Below are positions 1 through 6,883 of a DNA stretch of 10,963 bases, one piece after another. The DNA is from Candidatus Pollutiaquabacter sp. (lineage in GTDB: Bacteria > Bacteroidota > Bacteroidia > AKYH767-A > 2013-40CM-41-45): assembly GCA_903854075.1 (NCBI GenBank), contig CAINVI010000138.1, forward strand, positions 1-10,963, written 5' to 3'. The position numbers and the translations under genes were made by a program. Position 1 is the stretch's first letter. The number at the start of each line of letters is the position of its first letter. The notes beneath the pieces were generated by a model. The model was given only the letters and a program-made list of their open reading frames with translations. It did not search any database and had not been told where the DNA came from.

Positions 1-1416
1 CTCCTCGGTTACCGGGCTTCCATAACTATTGGTGGTATATTGATGGGACTGGGTTACATGGGGCTCGCGATTCCGGGTAAAACGGCTTTTATTACATCAC
101 TGATTCTGATGATTGTCGGTAACGGTTTTTTTAAGCCGAACATTACCACGTTATTGGGTTCTCTGTACAATGATCCGCAGTATAAGGAGCGCAAAGATTC
201 CGGTTTCAGTATCTTCTATATGGGAATCAATGTCGGGGCCTTCATATGTAATTTCTTTGCGGCTTACCTCCGAAACACCTTCGGCTGGGGCCAGGCGTTC
301 TTCGCTGCCGGTATCGGTATGTTCATTGGTGTGATCGTTTTTTGGATCGGTAATAAGCACTATAAACATGTGGATGTCCGTCGCGAAACAAAGCCCGGTG
401 ATATGAGTTTGTCGGGAGTTTTTGGAATGGTCTTACTGCCCGCGGCCATCGCCGGATTTTTAGGATGGATGATTCCAGGTAACGTTTTCGGCTCCGATTC
501 AACCGATGCTTTTTTATTTGGCGCGTTGCCGGTGGCACTGTTCTATGTGTCGTTGTTGTTTCGCCTGGATAAAGAGGATCGTCGGCCGGTGGCTGCCTTA
601 CTGGCCATTTATGGCGTCGTGATTATTTTCTGGGCGGTATTCAAACAGAACGGCACGGCACTCACTACCTGGGCTGAAAGTTATACCGATCGCGAACTTC
701 CTGCGCAGGTTGTCCCAACCGCCCGTTCGTTGGGAATGGTGCAGGATGTGGTTTACAAACAGGATTCTTTCCCGGTGGTCGACGAGCAATTCCGTACTTC
801 GAAAGATGCTAACGGAAAAATCATTAAGGACGTCACCATAAATCCTTATTTCAAAAATATTCCGGAAGATAAACGTCCTGCTGAAGGCGGAGAATTACAT
901 CTGTTATCTACCGAGCTCTTTCAATCCATCAATCCATTCTTTGTGGTGATTTTAACGCCGGTTGTTGTGGCAGCCTTCACGTTTTTACGCCGTCGAAAAA
1001 AAGAACCGTCCACACCGGGCAAGATTTTTATCGGCCTGTTGATCACTGCGCTGTCAACACTCGTCATGGTGGGTGCCGTGGCTGGATGTAATAACGGTAT
1101 TGAAAAGAGTTCGGCGTGGTGGCTGATCGGCACCTACGGTGTGATTACGTTCGGTGAATTATGTTTGAGTCCGATGGGATTATCGCTTGTCTCTAAATTA
1201 AGTCCGCCGCGTATCACTGCTTTAATGATGGGCGGCTGGGCATTGGCTACTTCCATAGGAAATAAATTGTCCGGCGTACTGGCTTCGATGTGGGACAGCT
1301 ACGATGATAAAGCGGATTTCTTCTGGTTTAATTTTGCACTTACCTTATGTGCAGCATTTGGTATTCTGCTCATGCTAAAATGGTTGACCCGGATTGTCAA
1401 AGAACATTCGGCGTAA
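1..1416 (+). CDS. POT/PTR2-family proton-coupled oligopeptide transporter (5' end missing)
   Basis: Inner-membrane MFS carrier of the proton-dependent oligopeptide transporter family, predicted to import di- and tripeptides with protons. The reading frame is open from base 1, and its first codons already encode family sequence (LGYRASITIGGILMGLGYMG), so the gene begins upstream and neither TTG 40 nor ATG 43 is the true start. The TM1 ExxER proton-coupling motif is therefore outside the window. Visible are the PTR2 signature (FFKPN, Lys at 133-135, then KDSGFSIFYMGINVGAF), TM7 (FWAVFKQNGTALT), a polar insert of about 80 residues between TM7 and the next helix (roughly 670-930), and the C-terminal bundle with FGELCLSPMGLSLVSKL. 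The TM7 position that is usually Glu is Lys here (643-645). It ends just before a terminator shared with metK. The family assignment is secure; the substrate is inferred. Confidence 0.95.
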   Translation, partial: LLGYRASITIGGILMGLGYMGLAIPGKTAFITSLILMIVGNGFFKPNITTLLGSLYNDPQYKERKDSGFSIFYMGINVGAFICNFFAAYLRNTFGWGQAFFAAGIGMFIGVIVFWIGNKHYKHVDVRRETKPGDMSLSGVFGMVLLPAAIAGFLGWMIPGNVFGSDSTDAFLFGALPVALFYVSLLFRLDKEDRRPVAALLAIYGVVIIFWAVFKQNGTALTTWAESYTDRELPAQVVPTARSLGMVQDVVYKQDSFPVVDEQFRTSKDANGKIIKDVTINPYFKNIPEDKRPAEGGELHLLSTELFQSINPFFVVILTPVVVAAFTFLRRRKKEPSTPGKIFIGLLITALSTLVMVGAVAGCNNGIEKSSAWWLIGTYGVITFGELCLSPMGLSLVSKLSPPRITALMMGGWALATSIGNKLSGVLASMWDSYDDKADFFWFNFALTLCAAFGILLMLKWLTRIVKEHSA

Positions 1417-1451
1417 GTTGGAGTTTCTACACGTCATATTTTCATGAAAAG

Positions 1452-1481
1452 AAAAGCCCCGCTAATTAGGCGGGGCTTTTT
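1452..1481. terminator. Bidirectional intrinsic terminator between the POT transporter gene and metK
   Basis: A perfect 11-bp stem pairs 1452-1462 (AAAAGCCCCGC) with 1470-1480 (GCGGGGCTTTT) around a 7-base loop (1463-1469). On the plus strand it ends in a T run, and on the minus strand the A run at 1452-1455 supplies U residues. It sits in the 85-bp gap between two convergent genes and probably ends both transcripts. Confidence 0.92.
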
Positions 1482-1501
1482 CATAATGAGTCATTCGTTT
1501 A

Positions 1502-2758
1502 TCAACGAACGCCAAAGGCACGCTTAATCTTGCTGACGTAGTCAAGTTTTTCCCAAGGGAACAACTCCACTTTTACCTTCTTCTCATTCGGCAACCCTTT
1601 GTTAAAGGTCTTGGTTGTGATCACCGGCTTACGGCCCATATGTCCATAGGCTGCTGTCTCCAGGTAAATCGGCGTACGAAGTTTGAAACGTTTCTCGATA
1701 GCGTACGGACGCATATCGAATATCTTTCCGATTTCGCGTGCTATCTCTCCGTCACTCATGTCCACTTTGGCGGTTCCATAGGTGTTCACGTAAAGTCCAA
1801 CCGGTTCAGCAACGCCAATGGCGTAGGCTACTTGTACCAGCGCTTCGTCGCAAAGGCCGGCAGCTACCATGTTCTTGGCGATGTGGCGTGTTGCGTAAGC
1901 TGCAGAACGATCCACTTTAGAAGGATCTTTACCGGAGAAAGCACCACCTCCGTGAGCACCTTTACCACCGTAGGTATCCACGATGATTTTGCGGCCGGTC
2001 AGTCCGGTATCGCCGTGCGGACCGCCGATGACGAATTTACCGGTAGGGTTAACGTGATATTTGATCTTATTGTTGAACAACGCCTGAACGCGCTTCGGAA
2101 GTTTTTTCATCACACGCGGAACCAGGATGCCGATAACGTCCTTACGGATTTTAGCAGCCATTACACTGTCCTGCGCGAAATCGTCGTGCTGTGTAGAGAT
2201 TACAATAGCATCGATACGCACCGGTTGGTGATGATCGTTGTATTCGATGGTCACCTGGCTTTTGGCATCCGGGCGGAGGTACTTCATGACTTTTCCTTCA
2301 CGACGAATGTCGGCAAGTTCACGCAACAACAAGTGTGCGAGTTCCAGTGGCAATGGCATGTAGGTGTCGGTTTCGCGAGAAGCGTAACCGAACATCATTC
2401 CCTGATCACCGGCGCCTTGCTTCCACGGGTCTTTCTTTTCAACACCCTGATTGATATCGGAAGATTGTTCGTGAATAGCAGAGAAAACACCGCAGGAATT
2501 GGCTTCAAACATGTACTCGGCTTTGGTGTAACCGATTTTTTTGATCACTTCGCGCGCAATTTCCTGAACGTCGAGATACGCTTTGGACTTCACTTCGCCG
2601 GCAAGTACAACTTGACCGGTGGTGACCAGGGTTTCACAGGCTACTTTTGACGATGGGTCGTAGGCCAGGAAATAATCGATGAGTGCATCGGAAATCTGGT
2701 CGGCGACTTTGTCCGGATGTCCTTCGGACACGGACTCAGAGGTGAATAAGTAAGACAT
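1502..2758 (-). CDS. metK: S-adenosylmethionine synthetase (methionine adenosyltransferase)
   Basis: Cytosolic enzyme that makes S-adenosylmethionine from methionine and ATP, releasing phosphate and diphosphate. The 418-residue product is complete. It shows the N-terminal GHPDK motif (residues 13-17), the MetK signature GAGDQGMMFGYA (115-126), the phosphate-binding region KGAHGGGAFSGKDPSKVDRS (266-285) and a C-terminal YGHMGR (371-376). The ATG at 2758 gives the expected N-terminus MSYLFTSESVSEGHPDK. It lies downstream of the repeat-protein gene on the same strand, across a 92-bp gap containing a Bacteroidota-type promoter, so it is likely transcribed on its own. The short leader (about 20-25 bases after the expected start site) leaves no room for a SAM riboswitch. 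Function is secure from motifs. Confidence 0.98.
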   Translation of the reverse strand: MSYLFTSESVSEGHPDKVADQISDALIDYFLAYDPSSKVACETLVTTGQVVLAGEVKSKAYLDVQEIAREVIKKIGYTKAEYMFEANSCGVFSAIHEQSSDINQGVEKKDPWKQGAGDQGMMFGYASRETDTYMPLPLELAHLLLRELADIRREGKVMKYLRPDAKSQVTIEYNDHHQPVRIDAIVISTQHDDFAQDSVMAAKIRKDVIGILVPRVMKKLPKRVQALFNNKIKYHVNPTGKFVIGGPHGDTGLTGRKIIVDTYGGKGAHGGGAFSGKDPSKVDRSAAYATRHIAKNMVAAGLCDEALVQVAYAIGVAEPVGLYVNTYGTAKVDMSDGEIAREIGKIFDMRPYAIEKRFKLRTPIYLETAAYGHMGRKPVITTKTFNKGLPNEKKVKVELFPWEKLDYVSKIKRAFGVR

Positions 2759-2761
2759 AAA

Positions 2762-2780
2762 TAGGGCTTTTAGGGCTTTT
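2762..2780 (-). repeat. Tandem 9-bp repeat in the metK leader
   Basis: TAGGGCTTT occurs twice head to tail on the plus strand (2762-2770 and 2771-2779). It reads as two AAAGCCCTA units on the metK transcript strand, ending four bases before the ATG. It sits between the predicted -7 element and the start codon. No function is known to me; it could be chance. Confidence 0.6.
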
Positions 2781-2787
2781 GAAGCGG

Positions 2788-2815
2788 CAAATGTAACGAA
2801 AATACTTCCTTACAA
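2788..2815 (-). promoter_or_regulatory. Predicted metK promoter (Bacteroidota -33/-7 type)
   Basis: On the minus strand, TACATTTG (2795-2788) matches the -7 consensus TAnnTTTG exactly. It is preceded after a 17-base spacer by TTG (2815-2813), the core of the -33 element. The -7 element lies 29 bases upstream of the metK ATG, giving a short leader. The consensus is established for this phylum; the assignment here is by eye. Confidence 0.6.
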
Positions 2816-2850
2816 CTCTCCGGAACTCCAATAAATAGGGGCAAATACTG

Positions 2851-3957
2851 CTACTCGTACAATTGACCTTCCCAGAAAAACTGGTTGGTGTTGGTGCCGA
2901 CCTCCACCTTTAATACGTCCCCGGTAAGGGCGTATTGCGTAACGAATTCAGTAGTTACCGGATAGGATTTTCCCTTAAAAAAGTACTTGAGCGCTCCTCC
3001 GGGATCCAGGTAGGCCACACCATTGAGACCAACTTGCAGGTTAGTCGGAATGTACCGCTCCACCGGATAGTTTCGGCCTTCGTAAAAAACATTCAACTGG
3101 TTGTTATAGGCATAAACGATTACATTGCCGTTCACCTGAAAGAAAGTCGGACGGTCAGGCAGCAAGCGACTGGTGCCACCGTTGAAAAAGGCATTGAAAT
3201 TGCCCAGCTGATCCACATAAGCCATGATGCCGTATCCGACCTTGAACGAATCGGGGGCAAAGGTTTCCAGGGTAGCCGTATCGCCGCGGTAGAAGACGTG
3301 AAAATAACGGTCGTAGTCGTCGGTCCAGCACATAATATCACGACCTGCCGCAAAATCAAGCGGGGCGATGTTATCTAGAACAGTCACGTTTCCTTGATAG
3401 AACAGTGAAAAGAAGTTGGATTGGTTGACCCATGCCAACGTGTTGGGACCCGCTTTCATCACCTTGGGCGGTTCCAGCAGGGAGCTTTCCAGCTCAGCGG
3501 TACGTCCGTTATAGTATATCTTGAAGGTATATTGACTGTCGTCGAACCAACTCAGCAGACTGTCGTTCACCACCATTTTTGTATTGTAGTAGCAAAGCGT
3601 TTTTTTGGTACCGGCATCATTGACATACAAGACCTGTCCCACTTTGTAGGCCACCAGATAATCCGTCACCCAATACTTGAAATCAGCCGCATTCAGTTGG
3701 AACTTGCTCTGCCCGTTGTAGTAGATTTTGAAGTCGTTACGGTTATCGATATAGGCGATACACGAGCTCCCCATTTTATAGGAGGTCACCGGCAAATATT
3801 CCAGTTTGTTGATAGCCCCTTTATCGAAGGCCATGAAATATCCGCGATAATCCGTGTATGCAGAGATCGCCTGTGCGCCTGCGTCGTTTGCTGCCAGAAG
3901 AAAAAATGCGGCAGCAATACATCGGATCAGTAAAGCTATTCCATTATTGCGGTTCAA
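2851..3957 (-). CDS. Secreted protein of about ten ~35-residue tandem repeats, function unknown
   Basis: I do not recognise this 368-residue protein. It has a signal peptide (residues 1-29: Arg-containing start, hydrophobic core, AGAQ near cleavage), so it should be exported. From residue 30 to the end it is built of about ten repeats following the pattern vxaYxDxxxxFxvFYxGxxxxLexxxPxxFkvG. The aromatic after the conserved Ala recurs near residues 34, 69, 104, 137, 176, 211, 247, 282 and 316, and the turn Gly near 47, 82, 151, 189, 225, 260, 294, 329 and 364. The short alternating beta-rich units suggest a propeller or other closed beta repeat, but this is inference. The start is TTG at 3957, chosen because it gives a full signal peptide; the next in-frame ATG falls at residue 42, after it. 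It overlaps the gldA stop as TTGA, so the two are probably coupled. No T9SS C-terminal domain is visible. Confidence 0.85.
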   Translation of the reverse strand: MNRNNGIALLIRCIAAAFFLLAANDAGAQAISAYTDYRGYFMAFDKGAINKLEYLPVTSYKMGSSCIAYIDNRNDFKIYYNGQSKFQLNAADFKYWVTDYLVAYKVGQVLYVNDAGTKKTLCYYNTKMVVNDSLLSWFDDSQYTFKIYYNGRTAELESSLLEPPKVMKAGPNTLAWVNQSNFFSLFYQGNVTVLDNIAPLDFAAGRDIMCWTDDYDRYFHVFYRGDTATLETFAPDSFKVGYGIMAYVDQLGNFNAFFNGGTSRLLPDRPTFFQVNGNVIVYAYNNQLNVFYEGRNYPVERYIPTNLQVGLNGVAYLDPGGALKYFFKGKSYPVTTEFVTQYALTGDVLKVEVGTNTNQFFWEGQLYE

Positions 3958-4865
3958 GGGCGGGTAAGTTGTTGGAATATATTTTCCAGGGTGTTAGCGC
4001 TTTTGTTCAGGGACAGCACTGTCAGGCCTTGTTCTACGGCAAACTTGAAGACTTCCGGACGAATATCTATTCCGGGCTTTCCGGTTAATGTCCAGGTATT
4101 GCCGGAAACGAGCTGAACATCATTAACGCCGGCAATTTTAAGCAGTTGATGTTTGGCGACTTCCTTGTCGAATTCTGCAATCACCGTGCCACTGCTGCCC
4201 GTATTTTGCTGAAGAACCGCAGTGTCGTCGTTAGCTACGATTTTTCCCTTGTTAATGATGATTACGCGGTTGCAAAGCGCCTCCACTTCCTGCATGATGT
4301 GGGTCGACAGCAGTACGGTTTTCTCTTTTCCAATCGAACGGATCAGGGCTCGGATTTCTACCAGCTGGTTTGGATCAAGCCCTGTCGTCGGCTCGTCGAG
4401 TACGAGCACCTTCGGGTCATGTATCAAGGCCTGCGCCAATCCTACTCGCTGCCGATATCCTTTCGAAAGAGCGCCAATTTTTTTGTGCTGCTCTGCACCC
4501 AATCCGGTCATTTCAATCATTTCATCGATGCGTCGTGATCGGTTGCCGCTGATCCGGTGAAGTCCGGCGATGAATTCGAGGTATTCACGCACATACATTT
4601 CGTGGTATAACGGATTGTGCTCAGGTAAATATCCTACTACACGGCGTACATCGATGGACGCTTCATTCACATCGTATCCGCAAACAGTGACCGAACCGGA
4701 TGATTGCGGAATGAAACTTGTGATGATCTTCATCATCGTTGATTTGCCGGCGCCGTTAGGCCCTAGAAAGCCAACCACCTGCCCGGCGCTGACATCGAAC
4801 GACACATCGTCCAGTGCTTTCTGCTCGCCATAAAGTTTGAAAACGTGTTGTACGGAAATAGACAT
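3954..4865 (-). CDS. gldA: Gliding motility-associated ABC transporter ATP-binding protein GldA
   Basis: ATPase subunit of an ABC transporter that in gliding Bacteroidota works with the membrane proteins GldF and GldG; those partners are not in this window. The 303-residue product shows Walker A GPNGAGKS (35-42), the YLPEHNPLY segment in the Q-loop region with Glu82 where many ABC proteins have Gln, the signature region LSKGYRQR (133-140), Walker B VLVLDEPT (153-160), D-loop GLDPNQ and H-loop His189 (LSTHIMQE). The Q-loop and signature regions closely match GldA sequences as I remember them. The start is ATG 4865. The frame continues to TTG 4949, but those 28 residues do not look like family sequence and a -7 element lies near 4937-4944. 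Its stop overlaps the start of the downstream repeat-protein gene. The distinction from other single-domain ABC ATPases rests on recalled similarity. Confidence 0.88.
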   Translation of the reverse strand: MSISVQHVFKLYGEQKALDDVSFDVSAGQVVGFLGPNGAGKSTMMKIITSFIPQSSGSVTVCGYDVNEASIDVRRVVGYLPEHNPLYHEMYVREYLEFIAGLHRISGNRSRRIDEMIEMTGLGAEQHKKIGALSKGYRQRVGLAQALIHDPKVLVLDEPTTGLDPNQLVEIRALIRSIGKEKTVLLSTHIMQEVEALCNRVIIINKGKIVANDDTAVLQQNTGSSGTVIAEFDKEVAKHQLLKIAGVNDVQLVSGNTWTLTGKPGIDIRPEVFKFAVEQGLTVLSLNKSANTLENIFQQLTRP

Positions 4866-4930
4866 ACTGGTTGGGTTTTCAGCAGTGCTGATCCGCGTAA
4901 CTGAGCTGCAAGCGCACACGGGAACAGGCC

Positions 4931-4944
4931 GCTTTGCAAAGCTA
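4931..4944 (-). promoter_or_regulatory. Predicted gldA -7 element within a 12-bp palindrome
   Basis: GCTTTGCAAAGC (4931-4942) is a perfect palindrome. Its right half plus two bases reads TAGCTTTG on the minus strand (4944-4937), an exact match to the -7 consensus TAnnTTTG, 71 bases upstream of the gldA ATG. I see no good -33 partner. The element lies in the 120-bp divergent region between gldA and rsgA, so it could also be a regulator site. Confidence 0.4.
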
Positions 4945-4985
4945 ATCAATTACCACGTAATCTTTTTTCGCCGTACCTTTAAGTC

Positions 4986-5906
4986 GTGAAGGGTGTAGTC
5001 ATCAAATCCACCGGCAGCCAGTATATGGTCCTGGAGGAAGACGGAACGAAACGGCTTTGCCGGATTCGCGGTAATCTGCGCCTGAAGGGGTTTGAAGCTA
5101 CCAATCCGCTGACTGTCGGCGATCACGTGGAGGTGGACTGGCAGCCCGGAGATGACGTAGGGAATATCAGTTCCATTTACGAGCGCAAGAACTACATCAT
5201 CCGTAAATCTGTAAAGCTTTCCAAGCAAGTTCAAATTCTGGCGGCTAATATCGATCGTGCGTTCGTTGTGGCCACACCGGTAATGCCGAAAACTTCCCTG
5301 GGTTTCATCGATCGTTTTCTAGCTACGGCTGAAGCGTATGCTATTCCTGCCGGAATCGTGTGGAACAAGTCAGATCTTTATAACGATGCGGTTTGGGAAT
5401 GGCTGGACGAGGTCAGGGAACTGTACGAGTCAATCGGCTACCGGGTTTTCGATGTCTCTTCGGTCACCGGAGCCGGCATGGATGTATTGCAAGCGGAATT
5501 GAAAGATAAGGTGAGTCTTTTTTCCGGACATAGCGGCGTGGGTAAATCGTCACTGATCAACTCGCTCATTCCGGGGCTCGATCTGAAAACATCCCGGTTG
5601 TCAACTCAACATATGAAAGGCACGCACACGACGACTTTTGCGGAAATGCATCCGTTGCCGCAAGGTGGATTCATAATCGATACACCCGGTATCCGAGAGT
5701 TCGGAACCATCGACTTCAATAAATACGAAGTCTCTCATTTTTTTCCAGAGATCTTCGCAGCCAGTAAAGGATGTAAATTCAATAATTGCCTGCATGATCA
5801 CGAGCAGTATTGTGCTGTGAAAAAGGCCGTTGAAGATGGCCGAATTGCCGAGAGTCGTTTCTCGAGTTATTTGAGTATTCTATACGGGGAAGATGCCTTT
5901 AAGTAA
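4986..5906 (+). CDS. rsgA: Ribosome small subunit-dependent GTPase RsgA
   Basis: Circularly permuted GTPase that acts late in 30S ribosomal subunit maturation. The 306-residue protein has an N-terminal OB-fold region (about 1-70), then the G motifs in permuted order: G4 NKSD (127-130), G1 GHSGVGKS (181-188), the THTTT segment (213-217, G2) and G3 DTPG (232-235). A zinc-binding motif follows with Cys263, Cys268, His270 and Cys276. The start is GTG at 4986: it follows directly after an in-frame TAA (4980-4982), gives the family-like N-terminus MKGVVIKSTGS, and the next Met is residue 14, inside the OB fold. It is divergent from gldA and leads a plus-strand row with dtd and the MazG-like gene. 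Function is secure. Confidence 0.97.
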   Translation: MKGVVIKSTGSQYMVLEEDGTKRLCRIRGNLRLKGFEATNPLTVGDHVEVDWQPGDDVGNISSIYERKNYIIRKSVKLSKQVQILAANIDRAFVVATPVMPKTSLGFIDRFLATAEAYAIPAGIVWNKSDLYNDAVWEWLDEVRELYESIGYRVFDVSSVTGAGMDVLQAELKDKVSLFSGHSGVGKSSLINSLIPGLDLKTSRLSTQHMKGTHTTTFAEMHPLPQGGFIIDTPGIREFGTIDFNKYEVSHFFPEIFAASKGCKFNNCLHDHEQYCAVKKAVEDGRIAESRFSSYLSILYGEDAFK

Positions 5907-5924
5907 TCGCATGGAGAGCGATTA
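5904..5924 (+). other. Small inverted repeat spanning the rsgA stop codon
   Basis: TAATCGC (5904-5910) and GCGATTA (5918-5924) form a 7-bp perfect stem with a 7-base loop, and the rsgA TAA is the first part of the stem. No T run follows, so it is not a canonical terminator. It might stabilise the 3' end or attenuate transcription into dtd. Confidence 0.45.
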
Positions 5925-5970
5925 ACAATTGCATCGCACCAGAAAATTTTAAACAAAGAATTGGTATACT

Positions 5971-6423
5971 ATGCGCGCTTTGCTTCAACGGGTGTCGGAA
6001 TGTTCTGTAACGATTCTTGGTACAGAAAAGTCACGTATCCAAAAAGGATTGCTAGTTCTGGTTGGAATAGAAGAGGCGGATTCTGAGGAGGATATTGAAT
6101 GGTTGTGCGGTAAAATCGCCCGGCTGCGGATCTTTCCTGATGCGGACGGTGTTATGAATCGGTCTGTAGTGGAAAGCCAAGGCGAGCTGTTGGTGGTGAG
6201 CCAGTTTACTCTTCATGCATCTACAAAAAAAGGGAATCGTCCCTCGTACATTCGCGCTGCTCGTCCGGAGACAGCCATCCCGCTGTATGAAAAAATGGTG
6301 GCGCAACTCGCTGCCGAAACCGGACGACCGGTGAAAACAGGGGAGTTCGGAGCTGACATGAAAGTCAGTTTGGTGAACGATGGACCGGTTACAATTTGGA
6401 TCGATACAAAGGAGAAAGAGTGA
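5971..6423 (+). CDS. dtd: D-aminoacyl-tRNA deacylase
   Basis: Cytosolic proofreading enzyme that hydrolyses D-aminoacyl-tRNAs (and glycyl-tRNA-Ala in characterised homologues), recycling the tRNA. At 150 residues it has the usual family length. The N-terminus MRALLQRVSECSVTI is typical. The catalytic-region motif SQFTLHAS starts at residue 77 with Thr80, followed by GNRPSY. The cross-subunit Gly-Pro element appears as NDGPVT (136-141) near the C-terminus. The enzyme works as a homodimer in studied species. It starts 64 bp after rsgA and ends 69 bp before the MazG-like gene on the same strand, so cotranscription is plausible though the gaps are wide enough for internal promoters. The ATG at 5971 is clear. 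Confidence 0.97.
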   Translation: MRALLQRVSECSVTILGTEKSRIQKGLLVLVGIEEADSEEDIEWLCGKIARLRIFPDADGVMNRSVVESQGELLVVSQFTLHASTKKGNRPSYIRAARPETAIPLYEKMVAQLAAETGRPVKTGEFGADMKVSLVNDGPVTIWIDTKEKE

Positions 6424-6492
6424 TTCGGTTTCCGGAATTCGCGGACCGTTTAATTATAGTATTTACTTCATTATCGTAAACCACCTCTAAAA

Positions 6493-6819
6493 ATGACAAT
6501 CAAGGAACTACAGGCTACAGTGGACGGTTGGATCAACGACCATGGCGTTCGGTACTTCAATGAAATGACCAATACGGCTTTACTTATGGAGGAGGTCGGT
6601 GAAGTAGCTCGTGTCATGGCGCGGACGTACGGAGAACAATCTCGTAAGCCGTCGGATGAAGGAAAGCAATTGGCCGACGAGCTGGCGGATGTCTTGTTTG
6701 TGCTCACCTGTATTGCCAATCAGACGGGTGTGGACCTGACGGAAGCAGTTCGTGCGAACCTTGAAAAAAAGACCCAAAGGGACCGTGATCGCCATAAAGG
6801 CAACGAAAAGCTACGCTAA
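6493..6819 (+). CDS. MazG-like nucleotide pyrophosphohydrolase
   Basis: Small all-alpha NTP pyrophosphohydrolase of the MazG/dUTPase-like superfamily, expected to hydrolyse a (d)NTP or modified nucleotide to the monophosphate and diphosphate with Mg2+. The 108-residue product carries the metal-binding EExxE motif (Glu33, Glu34, Glu37 in MEEVGEVARV) and the downstream ExxD (Glu63, Asp66 in ADELADVLFV), correctly spaced. A basic tail with KKTQRDRDRHK resembles a conserved single-domain form that I recall from other Bacteroidota. It is too short to be full two-domain MazG, so I assign no gene symbol. The exact substrate is unknown; a role in nucleotide-pool cleaning would fit its place beside dtd and rsgA, but neighbourhood is weak evidence. 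Confidence 0.9.
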   Translation: MTIKELQATVDGWINDHGVRYFNEMTNTALLMEEVGEVARVMARTYGEQSRKPSDEGKQLADELADVLFVLTCIANQTGVDLTEAVRANLEKKTQRDRDRHKGNEKLR

Positions 6820-6883
6820 TCCGTTGGCTACTAATGAGTTTATTTGATAAAATCGTATCTTGTACGTACGAATCGTCTCATTC

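Noticed and set aside
1640..2650. 336-codon open frame on the plus strand opposite metK
   Set aside because: It lies wholly antisense to a conserved metK, has no recognisable protein character and is a typical shadow of codon bias.
2759..2850. Possible SAM riboswitch upstream of metK
   Set aside because: The gap is only 92 bp, the predicted leader is about 20-25 bases, and no multi-stem structure or terminator hairpin is visible.
4866..4949. N-terminal extension of GldA from TTG 4949
   Set aside because: The 28 extra residues do not resemble the family, and a -7-like element lies near 4937-4944; ATG 4865 gives the normal N-terminus.
5904..5924. Rho-independent terminator after rsgA
   Set aside because: The stem is only 7 bp and no T run follows, so it was listed only as an inverted repeat.
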